Counted from the first letter of the stretch, positions 32,381-41,280 are shown. The stretch: DNA of 64,000 nt from Ideonella margarita (GCF_038066635.1 NZ_JBBUTI010000004.1:372001-436000); one strand, 5' to 3'. Notes: a model not told the origin generated them from the letters alone. Numbers and translations: made by a program.

Positions 32381-34975
32381 TCAGAAGCGCCCGAAGCTGG
32401 ATTCATCGATCTGGCCCTGGCCGCGGCCGAAGCTGCTGCCGTTGCGTGCGGCCGGGCCGTTGTCGGTATCCAGCGAACGCGAAGGCAGGCGCATCATGCC
32501 GTCGGACTTCAGGGCCGGACGCGGACGCACGGCCGAGGCCGATGCCTGTCGCGAGGCGCGGCTGCTGCCGCCACCTTGCCCGCCGTAGCTCGGCTCGCCG
32601 TCAATGCGGAAGAAGCGCATCATTTCCTGCAGCTGGCCCGCCTGTGCCGACATCTCCTCGGCCGTGGCCGACAGCTCTTCCGAGGCGGAGGCGTTCTGCT
32701 GGGTGTTGCTGTTGAGGTGGTTCATCGCGTTGTTGATCTGGCTGACGCTGCCGGCCTGTTCACCCGATGCTGCAGCGATCTCCTGGACCAGCTCGCTGGT
32801 CTTGTTGATCGACGGCACCATCTGCGAGAGCAGGGCGCCTGCGCGCTCGGCCATCTGCACGCTGCTGCCCGCCAGTTCGCCAATTTCCTGGGCGGCCACC
32901 TGGCTGCGCTCAGCCAGCTTGCGCACCTCGGCTGCCACCACCGCGAAGCCCTTGCCGTGCTCACCGGCCCGCGCTGCCTCGATGGCCGCGTTCAGGGCCA
33001 GCAGGTTGGTCTGGTAGGCGATGTCGTCGATGATGGAAATCTTGGTGGCGATCTGCTTCATCGCCTCGACCGTCTTGCTCACCGCTGCACCGCCTTCAAC
33101 GGCTTCGGTCGCGGCCTTGGTGGCCATGCCGTCGGTCACGGTGGCGGAGTCGGAGTTCTGGCGGATCGACGCGGCCATCTCCTGCAGCGACGCCGTGGTT
33201 TCTTCCACGCCGGCAGCCTGCGACGACGCGGCCTGCGACAGCGCCTGTGACGTGGCCGACACCTGCCCTGCGGCCGAGTTCAGCTGCTGCGCCGCGGCGC
33301 TCACATCGCTGATCGTTTCCACGAGCTGCGAGATCATCTTGTTCACGTCGGTCTGCAGCTGGCCGAAGATGCCGTCGTAGCTGCCGTCGATGCGCCGCGT
33401 GAGGTTGCCTGCGGCCACTTCACTCAGCACGTCGCTCACCTCGCTCAGGTTGCGCTCGGTGGCACCCAGCAGGTTGTTGATGCCTTCAGACAGCGTGAGG
33501 AAGAAGCCGGTCTTGTCGTCCAGGTTGACGCGGTTGTCGAACTGGCCCTGCGAGGCGGCATTCACGATGCCAGCCACTTCGTTGACCACGCTGACTTCCG
33601 CCGTGCGGTCCAGCCACTCGACCACCGTGCCGGTGCGCACACCCGCGCTGTCGAGTACCGGGGTGGCCGTCAGGTTGAAGGTGCGGCCACCGACCTTGAT
33701 CTCGGCGCGGTGGGTGCCGCGGATCATGCCCAGCATGTTGCGCTGGTGGGCCGGGTTCTTGTGGAAGTCGTCGAAGTTGCTGTCCAGCACCTTGTCGGTC
33801 GAGAAGTTGGGCAGGTCACGACGCAGGTCGCCCTCCGCTGCCTTCAGCATGCCCAGCACGCTCTTGTTGCAGTAGCGGATGAAGCCGTTGGCGTCGGCAA
33901 TCATCACGCTGGCATTGACCTCGTCCAGCGCCTGGCGCACACGGGTGGCTTCCATGCGCTGGTGGTCGATGGTCTTGAACAGGTTGCGGACCCGCTCGAT
34001 GGTGTCGTTGATGAAGGCCTTCTTGCCTGGCAGCTGCTCCATCTCCACGTCGAAGTTGCCACGGCCCATTTCGTCGATGACGGACATGGCCTGCTTCTTC
34101 ACGCGGATATGCGCGGCCACCATCTCGTTGACGCCTTGCGCCATGGTGCCGAAATCACCCTGGAACTTGGCCGGGTCGATGAACGCATCGATCTCGCCGC
34201 GCTCATGCTCGATGGCCATGCGGTTCATCTCGCCGATCAGTCCGGTGAGGTTGCCGCGCACCGATTCGATCGTGCGGTTGATGAAGGCCTTCTTGCCCGG
34301 CAGTTGCGCCAGCGTCGCGTCGAAATTGCCGCGGCCGAATTCGTCGAACACCGCCATCGCGGCCTTCTTCACATTGATGTGCGCGGCCACCAGGTCATTC
34401 ACGCCCTGGGCCATCGTGCGGAAGTCGCCCTGGAACAGGGCCTCGTTCAGCGTGATGTCGATGTCACCGGTTTCATGCGCCGTGCTGACGCGCTTGACCT
34501 CTTCAACCAGGCCCACCAGGTTGGCACGCACGCTCTCGATGGTGTGGTTGATGAAGGCCTTCTTGCCCGGCAGCTTCTGCACATTGGCGCTGAAGTTGCC
34601 GCGGCTGAATTCGTCGAACACCGCCAGCGCGAGCTTCTTGGTGTCGATGTGCGAGGTGACCAGGGTGTTGACCCGGCCGGCCGTCAAGGCGAAGCCATGG
34701 TCGAACAGGCCGGTGTCGATGACCGCATCGATGTCGCCGGCGGCATGCTCGGCCGTCACGCGCTGCACTTCGCGGTCGATCAGACCGACCTGCTCCAGCA
34801 GGCGGTTGAGGTGCTTGCAGATGGTTGGGTCAGCGCCCTGCATGGCGGTGCTGGAGGCCCGTTGGGTGGTGTCGCCCGCGACGGCCGCGGCCAGCACGCG
34901 TGCGATCTCGGACAGCGCGCGTTGTTGCTGTTCATTGATGTGGCGCTGTTCTGCGCCGAAGAGATTGCTCAGCAT
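32381..34975 (-). CDS. Cytoplasmic poly-HAMP / PAS methyl-accepting chemotaxis protein
   Basis: 864 residues with no transmembrane segment or signal peptide. Residues about 71-340 hold three repeats of exactly 90 residues, each apparently two HAMP modules, with LPGKKAFIN recurring at the same phase. A PAS domain follows (about 345-465; VMIADANGFIRYCN). Two more HAMP-like modules then lead to the receptor hairpin, whose tip reads AYQTNLLALNAAIEAARAGE with GKGFAVVAAEVRKLAERS. The C-terminal 70 residues are Ser/Gly/Arg-rich and lack the W-x-x-F pentapeptide that tethers CheR. The start ATG has a CAGGAG site 7 bp upstream. It is the only receptor in cluster B with a full signalling hairpin and probably senses an internal signal through PAS. 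Confidence 0.93.
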   Translation of the reverse strand: MLSNLFGAEQRHINEQQQRALSEIARVLAAAVAGDTTQRASSTAMQGADPTICKHLNRLLEQVGLIDREVQRVTAEHAAGDIDAVIDTGLFDHGFALTAGRVNTLVTSHIDTKKLALAVFDEFSRGNFSANVQKLPGKKAFINHTIESVRANLVGLVEEVKRVSTAHETGDIDITLNEALFQGDFRTMAQGVNDLVAAHINVKKAAMAVFDEFGRGNFDATLAQLPGKKAFINRTIESVRGNLTGLIGEMNRMAIEHERGEIDAFIDPAKFQGDFGTMAQGVNEMVAAHIRVKKQAMSVIDEMGRGNFDVEMEQLPGKKAFINDTIERVRNLFKTIDHQRMEATRVRQALDEVNASVMIADANGFIRYCNKSVLGMLKAAEGDLRRDLPNFSTDKVLDSNFDDFHKNPAHQRNMLGMIRGTHRAEIKVGGRTFNLTATPVLDSAGVRTGTVVEWLDRTAEVSVVNEVAGIVNAASQGQFDNRVNLDDKTGFFLTLSEGINNLLGATERNLSEVSDVLSEVAAGNLTRRIDGSYDGIFGQLQTDVNKMISQLVETISDVSAAAQQLNSAAGQVSATSQALSQAASSQAAGVEETTASLQEMAASIRQNSDSATVTDGMATKAATEAVEGGAAVSKTVEAMKQIATKISIIDDIAYQTNLLALNAAIEAARAGEHGKGFAVVAAEVRKLAERSQVAAQEIGELAGSSVQMAERAGALLSQMVPSINKTSELVQEIAAASGEQAGSVSQINNAMNHLNSNTQQNASASEELSATAEEMSAQAGQLQEMMRFFRIDGEPSYGGQGGGSSRASRQASASAVRPRPALKSDGMMRLPSRSLDTDNGPAARNGSSFGRGQGQIDESSFGRF
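33956..34765 (-). repeat. Three 270-bp (90-residue) HAMP-pair repeats in the receptor gene
   Basis: Protein residues about 71-160, 161-250 and 251-340 repeat with an exact 90-residue period. Landmarks such as F-D-E-x-x-R-G-N-F, LPGKKAFIN and T-I-E-x-V-R-x-N-L occur at identical phase in each unit. There are no length differences between copies, which suggests duplication and a structural constraint on helix register. Confidence 0.85.
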
Positions 34976-35005
34976 GGGATGCTCCTGGGGGTCAATCGCG
35001 GGGAA

Positions 35006-37258
35006 TCAATCGCGGGTGTAGGCGCCATCGGCCTGCTTGCGCTGCTGGTGGCTGGATCGGATGCACTGGTTCACCAGTGCGGGTACATCAAGAATCAGGG
35101 CCACCTCGCCACTGCCAAGGATGGTCGAGCCGGCGATGCCGGGCAGGTCCTTGAACATCGGGGCCAGGGGTTTGATGACGGTCTGGTGCTCGCCTTCGAG
35201 GCGGTCCACGATCAGGCCGATGGTGCTGACACCGGCGCGCACCAGCAGCAGGCTGCGTCGGCCGGCGTGGGCGGATGCCCTGCCGAAGTAGCGGGCCAGG
35301 TCGAGGTAGGGCAGCACGTCGCCACGCAGGTCGAAATAGCCGCTGACGCGCGCAGGGTCGGTGCGGTATTCGATCGGCGTTTCGATGCACTCGACGACCA
35401 TCTCCAGCGGCACCACATAGTGCACGCCACTGACTTCACACAGGAAGCCGTCGATGATGGCCAGCGTCAGTGGCAGCCGGATCTGCGTGGTCGTGCCGTG
35501 GCCCATTTCGCTGGCCAGCAGCATCTGGCCACGCAGGGCCTCGATGTTGCGCTTGACCACGTCCATGCCCACGCCGCGGCCGGAAATGTCGGTCACCTGA
35601 TCGGCGGTCGAGAAGCCTGGGTGGCAGATGAGCTGATGGATCTCGTTGTCGTTCAGGTGCTGGTCTGCGCCAACCAGGCCGCGCTCGATCGCCTTGGCCA
35701 GGATGCGGTCGCGGTTCAGACCACGGCCGTCATCGGACACCTCGATCATGATCGCGCCCGACTCGTGGTACGCATGCAGCGCCAGACGGCCCTGGGCCGG
35801 CTTGCCGGCGCGCAGTCGTTCTTCCGCGGGTTCGATGCCGTGGTCCAGGCTGTTGCGCACCAGGTGCATCAGCGGGTCGGCGATGGTTTCGACCATGCTC
35901 TTGTCGAGCTCGGTATCGCCACCGGTGATCTGCAGCTCCACATCCTTGCCCAGCGCTTTCGACACATCGCGCACCACGCGCTGGAAGCGGGTGAAGGTTT
36001 CGCCGATCGGCACCATGCGCAGGCCCAGCGCGCCGTCGCGGGCTTCCTGCACCAGGTCGTGGATGCGCAAGGTGGCTTCCAGCACGCGCGGTGCGCGCTC
36101 ATGCTGGGCGGCCAGCTGGGCGCCGGAGCTGGCAATCACCAGCTCGCCGATCAGGTCGATCAGGCGGTCCAGCTTGTCAGCCCGCACGCGTATGAAGCGT
36201 GCGTCCGTGCCGCGGCGGCCGTTGTCGGGTGCGCGGCGTTCAGTGGTTTCGCGGCGCTCGAGCGCCACGGCCTCGACAGGCTCATGCGAAGGGCCAGCGG
36301 CAGGGGCGGTCGCCACCGAGGTGCCAGCCTGGGCGGCCACGGCCAGCGTTGCAGCAGCATCCGCGTCAGGCGGCGCGTCGGCCAGATTCACGCCCATGCC
36401 TTCGAGGCAGGCGCGATGGCGTTCCCGGCCAGCGTCGTCGGCATTGCAGGCCTCGACCATCGTGAGGTAGTCGGCGGCCGAGGCGTCTGGCGCCAGGATG
36501 TGGATGTCGCAGTCGCTCTCGGCGAACTCGAACACGCTGGCGATGGTGTCGCGCTGGGCTGCGGTGTGCAGGCGCAGATCGAAGCCGAGGTGGCATGACT
36601 CCGCGTCCAGCTCCAGCAACTCAGGCACCTGTTCGCACCAGGTGCGAACGTCGCGCAGCTCGCCGACCAGACCGAGGTAGCGGATGAAGGCCAGCGGATC
36701 CAGGCCATTGCGCAGCGCATCCACATGGAAGCGCAGTGCGATGTGCCAGACGGGTTCGATGTCGGCAGGTACGGCGTTGGCGCTGGCGACTTCGCTGTCG
36801 CGGTCAGCGGTGACATTCACCGGCGTGGCGGCAGCGCTTGCCGATGCGGGTTGCAGCAAGGCTGCCAGGTCGGCGCCCAGTTGCTGGCTGGTGGCGGCCA
36901 CGTCGGGATCTGCGGCACCGCTCACCACCTCGTCCAGCAGCCGGCCCATCTGGTCTCGGCTCTGCAGGAGCAGGGCGGTCAGGTTTTCGCTGGCGGCGAT
37001 CTGCCCGCTGCGCAGCGCTTCCATCACGCTTTCAACGTTGTGGGTGAAGCTGACCACCGCGGTGAAGCCAAACAGCCCCGCAGTGCCCTTGATGGTGTGT
37101 GCCGCGCGGAAAGCGGCGTTGAGGTTCTCCGTGTCCTTCGGGTCGGTTTCCATGACGAGCAGCGCCTGCTCGAACTGGCGCAGCATGTCGCTGGCTTCCT
37201 CAAGGAAGCCTTCCCGCGCTGCGGCAATGATCTCTGCGTCGTCGTCTTGGTAGGACAA
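35006..37258 (-). CDS. cheA: CheA, chemotaxis histidine kinase (cluster B)
   Basis: 750 residues. The HPt domain has H54 in RAAHTIKGTAGLFGF. A middle region of about 200 residues follows (IEPVWHIALRFHVDALRNGLDPLAFIRYL begins a P2-like fold). The dimerisation domain (RADKLDRLIDLIGELVIA), the HATPase domain (NSLDHGIEPAEER and GRGVGMDVV) and a CheW-like domain complete the protein. The start is TTG 37258, preceded by GGGAGA 6 bp upstream. It lies between the STAS gene and the poly-HAMP receptor and should phosphorylate the two CheY proteins and CheB of this operon. It differs in length and middle region from the CheA at 1585. Confidence 0.94.
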   Translation of the reverse strand: MSYQDDDAEIIAAAREGFLEEASDMLRQFEQALLVMETDPKDTENLNAAFRAAHTIKGTAGLFGFTAVVSFTHNVESVMEALRSGQIAASENLTALLLQSRDQMGRLLDEVVSGAADPDVAATSQQLGADLAALLQPASASAAATPVNVTADRDSEVASANAVPADIEPVWHIALRFHVDALRNGLDPLAFIRYLGLVGELRDVRTWCEQVPELLELDAESCHLGFDLRLHTAAQRDTIASVFEFAESDCDIHILAPDASAADYLTMVEACNADDAGRERHRACLEGMGVNLADAPPDADAAATLAVAAQAGTSVATAPAAGPSHEPVEAVALERRETTERRAPDNGRRGTDARFIRVRADKLDRLIDLIGELVIASSGAQLAAQHERAPRVLEATLRIHDLVQEARDGALGLRMVPIGETFTRFQRVVRDVSKALGKDVELQITGGDTELDKSMVETIADPLMHLVRNSLDHGIEPAEERLRAGKPAQGRLALHAYHESGAIMIEVSDDGRGLNRDRILAKAIERGLVGADQHLNDNEIHQLICHPGFSTADQVTDISGRGVGMDVVKRNIEALRGQMLLASEMGHGTTTQIRLPLTLAIIDGFLCEVSGVHYVVPLEMVVECIETPIEYRTDPARVSGYFDLRGDVLPYLDLARYFGRASAHAGRRSLLLVRAGVSTIGLIVDRLEGEHQTVIKPLAPMFKDLPGIAGSTILGSGEVALILDVPALVNQCIRSSHQQRKQADGAYTRD

Positions 37259-37276
37259 GGTGGGTCTCCCGGTGGC

Positions 37277-37552
37277 TCAGTCGGCCAGCCACTGCAGGCG
37301 ATACAACGCCAGCACGTCATGCACGGGGCGGCTGATCGATGTCAGCCGCAACTGGTGGCCTCGCTCCTGCAGCGTGCGGCGCAGTGCCAGCAGCAACTGC
37401 ACGGCGCTGCTGTCCACTTCCATCACGTCGTCCAGCGCCAGCGTCAGGTCACCCGGGCAGGTGCCCAGGGCAGCCAGCAGCGTTTCGCGGTGGGCGGCGG
37501 CGTGCACGATGGTGAACTCCGGGCCGATGCGCGGGGCCATGGTCTCGCTCAT
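37277..37552 (-). CDS. STAS-domain protein of chemotaxis cluster B
   Basis: 91 residues forming a single STAS domain, as in anti-sigma-factor antagonists and MlaB. The conserved D-S-S in MEVDSSAVQLLLALRR is present, so the serine can in principle be phosphorylated. Its start overlaps the stop of the preceding cheY (ATGA), and cheA follows 18 bp later. STAS proteins in chemotaxis loci are thought to tune signalling through binding; no cognate serine kinase or phosphatase is visible here. Confidence 0.85.
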   Translation of the reverse strand: MSETMAPRIGPEFTIVHAAAHRETLLAALGTCPGDLTLALDDVMEVDSSAVQLLLALRRTLQERGHQLRLTSISRPVHDVLALYRLQWLAD

Positions 37553-37914
37553 ACGGCCAGCCGCTTGATGATGTCCATCAACTGGGAGGGCGGGCAGGGC
37601 TTGGTGGCCCAGGCCTGGGCGCCGTTTTCGCGGCCTTCCTGCTTGCGCTCCGGGCGCGATTCGGTGGTCAGCATCACGACCGGCGTGAAGCGGTAATCCT
37701 GCTTCGCGCGCATCGCCTTGAGGAACGACAGACCGTCGAGACGCGGCATGGCCACGTCGCAGACCACCACGCTCAGGCGACGGCCGTCGAGCAGCTCCAG
37801 CGCTGCTTCGCCGTCAGCGGCTTCGATCACGGAATAGCCGCTGCGCTCCATGGCGACGCGCATGATCTGCCGCACCGTCGCCGAATCATCTACCAGCATC
37901 ACAGTCTTGCTCAT
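37549..37914 (-). CDS. cheY: CheY-type response regulator (cluster B, second copy)
   Basis: 121 residues, receiver only. Acidic pair D9/D10, phospho-acceptor D53 in VVCDVAMPRLDG, threonines in VMLTTESRPE and the lysine in WATKPCPP. It shares several blocks with the adjacent CheY at 37954, indicating tandem duplication followed by divergence. The stop overlaps the STAS start. One of the two may bind the motor and the other act as a phosphate sink, as in other double-CheY systems. Confidence 0.93.
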   Translation of the reverse strand: MSKTVMLVDDSATVRQIMRVAMERSGYSVIEAADGEAALELLDGRRLSVVVCDVAMPRLDGLSFLKAMRAKQDYRFTPVVMLTTESRPERKQEGRENGAQAWATKPCPPSQLMDIIKRLAV

Positions 37915-37953
37915 GGGATTGCTCGCTTGCCTTGTCTGTCTTGATCTGTCTGG

Positions 37954-38319
37954 TCAGACGCACAGGCGACTGACGGCGTCCACCAGTTGGGACGGCTGGA
38001 AAGGCTTGGTGATCCAGGCACGTGCGCCCGCGGCGCGGCCTTCGGCCTTCTTGGCTTCCTGCGACTCGGTGGTCAACATGATCACGGGCAGGAACTTGTG
38101 GGCCGGCGAGGCCTTCAGGTGCTTCACGAACGTGATGCCGTCCATGTTGGGCATGTTCACGTCGCAGACCACCAGGTTCAGCTTCTGGCCTTCCAGCTTC
38201 TGCAGTGCGTCCTGGCCGTCACAGGCCTCGACCACGGTGTAGCCGGCCTTCTGCAGGGCCAGCTTGACGATGGTCCGGAAGCTGCCGGAGTCATCGATGA
38301 TCATCACGGTTTTGCTCAT
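37954..38319 (-). CDS. cheY: CheY-type response regulator (cluster B, first copy)
   Basis: 121 residues, receiver only. Acidic pair D9/D10, phospho-acceptor D53 in VVCDVNMPNMDG, threonines in VIMLTTESQE and the lysine in WITKPFQPSQ. The KPFQPSQLVDAV ending is typical of chemotaxis CheY proteins of this class. It lies 39 bp before the second cheY and 49 bp after the membrane protein gene. Both share length, start (MSKTVM) and overall layout, so they are recent paralogues. Confidence 0.93.
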   Translation of the reverse strand: MSKTVMIIDDSGSFRTIVKLALQKAGYTVVEACDGQDALQKLEGQKLNLVVCDVNMPNMDGITFVKHLKASPAHKFLPVIMLTTESQEAKKAEGRAAGARAWITKPFQPSQLVDAVSRLCV

Positions 38320-38368
38320 GGGTGGTCACTCCTTGATGTGTTGTCTCGGTCGGCGCGCGTGGCCGGCC

Positions 38369-39130
38369 TCAGAAGAAATCGACGGTGCAAGTGCTCGCCA
38401 CGACGGCTTCGCCGTTGTGCTGGGCGCGCTGTTCGTCCGTGGTGTAGCTGTTCTCCAGCCGGGCCAGCCATTGGGTGGCGTCGTCCTCGGTGGCGGTGGC
38501 AAAGCCGGGCAACTCGGCCGTGAATCGGTCCATGTCGGTCGCCAGGATCTGGATCATCTGGGTCTGGCGATCGCCGTACTGGCAATGCGTCAGCAACTGG
38601 TCGAGCAGGTCACGCAACATCAAGGCGTCGGTCTGCCATTGCGCGGCCTGGGCAGCCTGGGCTGGTGACGCATCGGGGCCTGTGTCGGCCGCGGCCTTTT
38701 CCAGCTGTTCGGACATCGTCCACAAGGCATCTGCAATGGCGGTGGTGCCGACCATCAAGGTGGCCATGCCGGTCTCCCCGGTCACCATGGTGGCGTCCAT
38801 CTGGTTGCGCCAGACGGGCACCACGGCTTGCGCCATCAGGCGGGTGCCGCTCTCGGGCTCTGCGGGCGGCAGAGGGGCGACAGGGGCCGGCGCAGGCGTG
38901 GATGGCGCAGGAAACGAAAGCGCGGGCGCAGCATCGTCGGTGGCGGCGTTGGCCGCGGCCTGCGCCTGCAGCGAGGTCAGCAGCGCGGCGCCGAGGGCTC
39001 CGAGGGCCAGGCCCGTCGCGCCGCCCGCCCAGACGCCAGCGGCGACCAGCAGCCAGCCACCTGCGAGCTTCGCAAAGCGGCCTGGGCCAATGGCAAGCCA
39101 GGGCGTCGACAAACGAGGGTCAGATCGCAT
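38369..39130 (-). CDS. Membrane-anchored MCP-like protein lacking the signalling hairpin
   Basis: 253 residues. A hydrophobic stretch at about 22-55 (GGWLLVAAGVWAGGATG onward) forms a membrane hairpin similar in style to the N-terminus of the MCP at 5143. A Pro/Ala-rich linker (68-95) leads to an alpha-helical region with VVPVWRNQMDATM and a Q-Y-G-D-R-Q-T-Q-M segment. These recall the parts of small-hairpin MCPs that flank the tip, but the conserved tip itself is absent. It is probably a degenerate receptor or accessory protein, and it is the first gene of cluster B. I do not recognise a named family with certainty. Confidence 0.7.
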   Translation of the reverse strand: MRSDPRLSTPWLAIGPGRFAKLAGGWLLVAAGVWAGGATGLALGALGAALLTSLQAQAAANAATDDAAPALSFPAPSTPAPAPVAPLPPAEPESGTRLMAQAVVPVWRNQMDATMVTGETGMATLMVGTTAIADALWTMSEQLEKAAADTGPDASPAQAAQAAQWQTDALMLRDLLDQLLTHCQYGDRQTQMIQILATDMDRFTAELPGFATATEDDATQWLARLENSYTTDEQRAQHNGEAVVASTCTVDFF

Positions 39131-39328
39131 GGGCAGCGGTCTCCGGTCAATGCTAGGCGTTGACGCGGCTGCCGATACGGCCTGCCAACCATCACGCTGC
39201 CGGTATATCGACCCATGTACCGATCGGTTAAGCCGGTAATGCGTGGTGGAGCCTGGGGCGCTGCCTCATGGCCCCAGTTGGACGCTGCTTGCGTGAACCT
39301 TGTCACGCGTTCGGAGGGAACGGCCTGC
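39131..39328. other. Intergenic leader of chemotaxis cluster B
   Basis: 198 bp between the first gene of cluster B and the proline iminopeptidase gene; both neighbours are on the minus strand. It contains the palindrome ACCGATCGGT near 39220, of a type used by TetR-family repressors. I find no convincing sigma-28 motility promoter on the minus strand. The promoter of the 10-gene operon should lie here. Confidence 0.4.
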
Positions 39329-40288
39329 TCAGCGGAAGTGGCGAAGGCGGGCGAAGCGATCGGTGGCGCGCACCAGCGCCTCGGCGATACCTGGCTCCAT
39401 GGAGGTGTGACCGGCGTCGGCCACCACCTCGAGCGTCACGCCGGGCCATTGGTCGGCCAGATCATGCGCATAGCGCACCGGGCAGATCACGTCGTAGCGC
39501 CCATGCACGATGAAGCCGGGCAGGTGGGCGATGCGGTGCATGTTGGCCAGCAATTGCCCCGGCGACAGGAACGCTTCGTGGCTGAAGTAATGCGCTTCCA
39601 GCCGCCCGACGGCGATGGCCATGGCGTCTTGAGAGAACGCGTCCGCGGTTGCGGGCTCCGGCCGCAGTTGCAGGCAGGAGCCTTCGTAACGGCTCCAGGC
39701 ACGGGCAGCGCTGCGCATCACCAGGGCGTCAGGGCTGTGCAGTTGCCGCTGGTAGGCGGCCAGCAAATCGTTGCGTTCCTCGGGCGGCACCTGGTCGGCA
39801 AAGGCCTGCCATTCCCGCGGGAAGAAGTTGCGGATGCCGTAGAGCCACCAGTCGATCTCTTCACGGGTGCCCAGCCAGATCCCGCGCAGCACCAGGCCGA
39901 GGCAGCGATCAGGGTGCGCCTGGGCATAGGCCAGCGACAGGGTCGAGCCCCAGGAGCCGCCGAACACCAGCCACTGCGAGATGCCGAACTGCATGCGCAG
40001 CTGTTCGATGTCGTCGATCAGCAGGTCTGTGGTGTTGTTGCGGCATTCACCCAGCGGCGTCGATTGGCCTGCGCCCCGCTGGTCCAGCAGGACGATGTGA
40101 TAGCGCGCTGGATCAAAGAAGCGGCGGCTGGTGGGCGAGATGCCCGCGCCGGGCCCGCCGTGCAGAAACACCACCGGGATGCCGTCCGGGTTGCCGCACC
40201 GCTCCCAGTACAGCGTGTGGATGTCATCCACCTGCAGGGTGCCGGTGTCAAAAGGCTCGATCGGCGGGTACAGCCCGGCGGGCGTCAT
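39329..40288 (-). CDS. pip: Proline iminopeptidase
   Basis: 319 residues. It releases N-terminal proline from peptides in the cytoplasm. The alpha/beta hydrolase motifs of peptidase family S33 are clear: HGGPGAG (oxyanion hole), LDQRGAGQST, the nucleophile in GGSWGSTLSLAYA, an acid in HGRYDVICP and the histidine in DAGHTSMEPG. ATG 40288 was preferred over TTG 40294, two codons upstream. The gene follows smpB with almost no gap and is probably co-transcribed with it. Confidence 0.93.
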   Translation of the reverse strand: MTPAGLYPPIEPFDTGTLQVDDIHTLYWERCGNPDGIPVVFLHGGPGAGISPTSRRFFDPARYHIVLLDQRGAGQSTPLGECRNNTTDLLIDDIEQLRMQFGISQWLVFGGSWGSTLSLAYAQAHPDRCLGLVLRGIWLGTREEIDWWLYGIRNFFPREWQAFADQVPPEERNDLLAAYQRQLHSPDALVMRSAARAWSRYEGSCLQLRPEPATADAFSQDAMAIAVGRLEAHYFSHEAFLSPGQLLANMHRIAHLPGFIVHGRYDVICPVRYAHDLADQWPGVTLEVVADAGHTSMEPGIAEALVRATDRFARLRHFR

Positions 40289-40290
40289 GC

Positions 40291-40761
40291 TCAATCCTTG
40301 CCCGGGCCCGACACCTTGTGGCGCATCAGGCGGCCCTTTTCGCGGTCCCAGTCGCGTTGCTTCTCGGTTTCGCGCTTGTCGTGCTGGGCCTTGCCCTTGG
40401 CCAGCGCGATTTCCGCCTTCACCCGGCCACCCTTGTAGTGCAGGTTCAGCGGCACCAGCGTGAAGCCGCGCTGCTCAACCTTGCCGACCAGACGCTTGAT
40501 CTGGTCCTTGTGCATCAGCAGCTTCTTGGTGCGGTCGGCTTCCGGGCTCACGTGGGTGGAGGCCGAGCGCAGCGCATTGATGCGGCAGCCGATCAGGAAC
40601 AGCTCGCCGTCGCGGATCGTCACGTAGCCGTCGGTCAGCTGGACCTGGCCGGCCCGGATGGACTTGACCTCCCAGCCAGACAGCACCACACCCGCCTCGA
40701 ACTGTTCCTCGATGTGGTACTCAAAGCGGGCGCGGCGGTTTTCGGCGATGTTTGCGGACAT
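40291..40761 (-). CDS. smpB: SmpB, tmRNA-binding protein
   Basis: 156 residues, the normal length. SmpB binds tmRNA and delivers it to stalled ribosomes in trans-translation. Motifs are NRRARFEYHIEEQFEAGVVL, GWEVKSIRAGQ, DGYVTIRDGELFLIG and the basic C-terminal tail KGKAQHDKRETEKQRDW. It is divergent from the ratA-like gene 60 bp away, a common pairing in betaproteobacteria. Confidence 0.97.
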   Translation of the reverse strand: MSANIAENRRARFEYHIEEQFEAGVVLSGWEVKSIRAGQVQLTDGYVTIRDGELFLIGCRINALRSASTHVSPEADRTKKLLMHKDQIKRLVGKVEQRGFTLVPLNLHYKGGRVKAEIALAKGKAQHDKRETEKQRDWDREKGRLMRHKVSGPGKD

Positions 40762-40821
40762 GGGCTCTTGGCGATGCGGGCCGACGCAGTATGACGGCGG
40801 CCCCTAAAATGACTGCATTGT

Positions 40822-41280
40822 ATGAAGCACGTCAAGAAGTCTGTTCTGCTCTGGTACACGCCCGCCGAGATGTACCGCCTGGTCACTGATGTGCCGGCCT
40901 ACCCGAGCTTCCTGCCTTGGTGCGATCGCACCGAAGTTGTCACCCAGCACGACGACGGTGTGACTGCGCGCATTCACCTGTCTTACGCGGGCGTGCGGCA
41001 CGCCTTCACCACCCGCAACGTGCATGTGCCTGATCGCTCCTTGTTGATGAAGCTGGTCGATGGCCCTTTTTCGATGCTGGAGGGCTCCTGGCAGTTTCTG
41101 CCGTTGAGCAAGCCGGGCGGCGATGGCACGGCCACGGCGTGCAAGATCGAGTTTGATCTGCGGTACGCGTTTTCCAGCCGCCCGCTTGAAGCCGTGCTCA
41201 GCCCCGTGTTTGACCGTGTGGCCAACACCTTTGTCGATTCGTTCGTGACCCGCGCGGAGCAAGTGCATGGCCCCCGTTGA
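40822..41280 (+). CDS. ratA: RatA-like START/COQ10-family protein
   Basis: 152 residues. The polyketide-cyclase/START fold is shown by MKHVKKSVLLWYTPAEMYRLVTDVPAYPSFLPWC at the start of the sequence and the D-x-R-Y-A-F-S-S-R-P-L-E helix near the end. Members are RatA (reported to block 70S subunit joining in E. coli) and COQ10-like ubiquinone-binding proteins, and sequence alone does not decide between them. It overlaps the RnfH gene by 14 bp, as in the E. coli ratA-ratB pair. Confidence 0.88.
   Translation: MKHVKKSVLLWYTPAEMYRLVTDVPAYPSFLPWCDRTEVVTQHDDGVTARIHLSYAGVRHAFTTRNVHVPDRSLLMKLVDGPFSMLEGSWQFLPLSKPGGDGTATACKIEFDLRYAFSSRPLEAVLSPVFDRVANTFVDSFVTRAEQVHGPR

Noticed and set aside
33710..36598. 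Plus-strand open frame of 962 codons opposite the receptor and cheA of cluster B
   Set aside because: Antisense shadow of two clear minus-strand genes.
39215..39235. ACCGATCGGT palindrome as an operator of chemotaxis cluster B
   Set aside because: Short and self-complementary by chance at this GC content; no TetR-type gene lies beside it. Kept only as a note in the intergenic entry.
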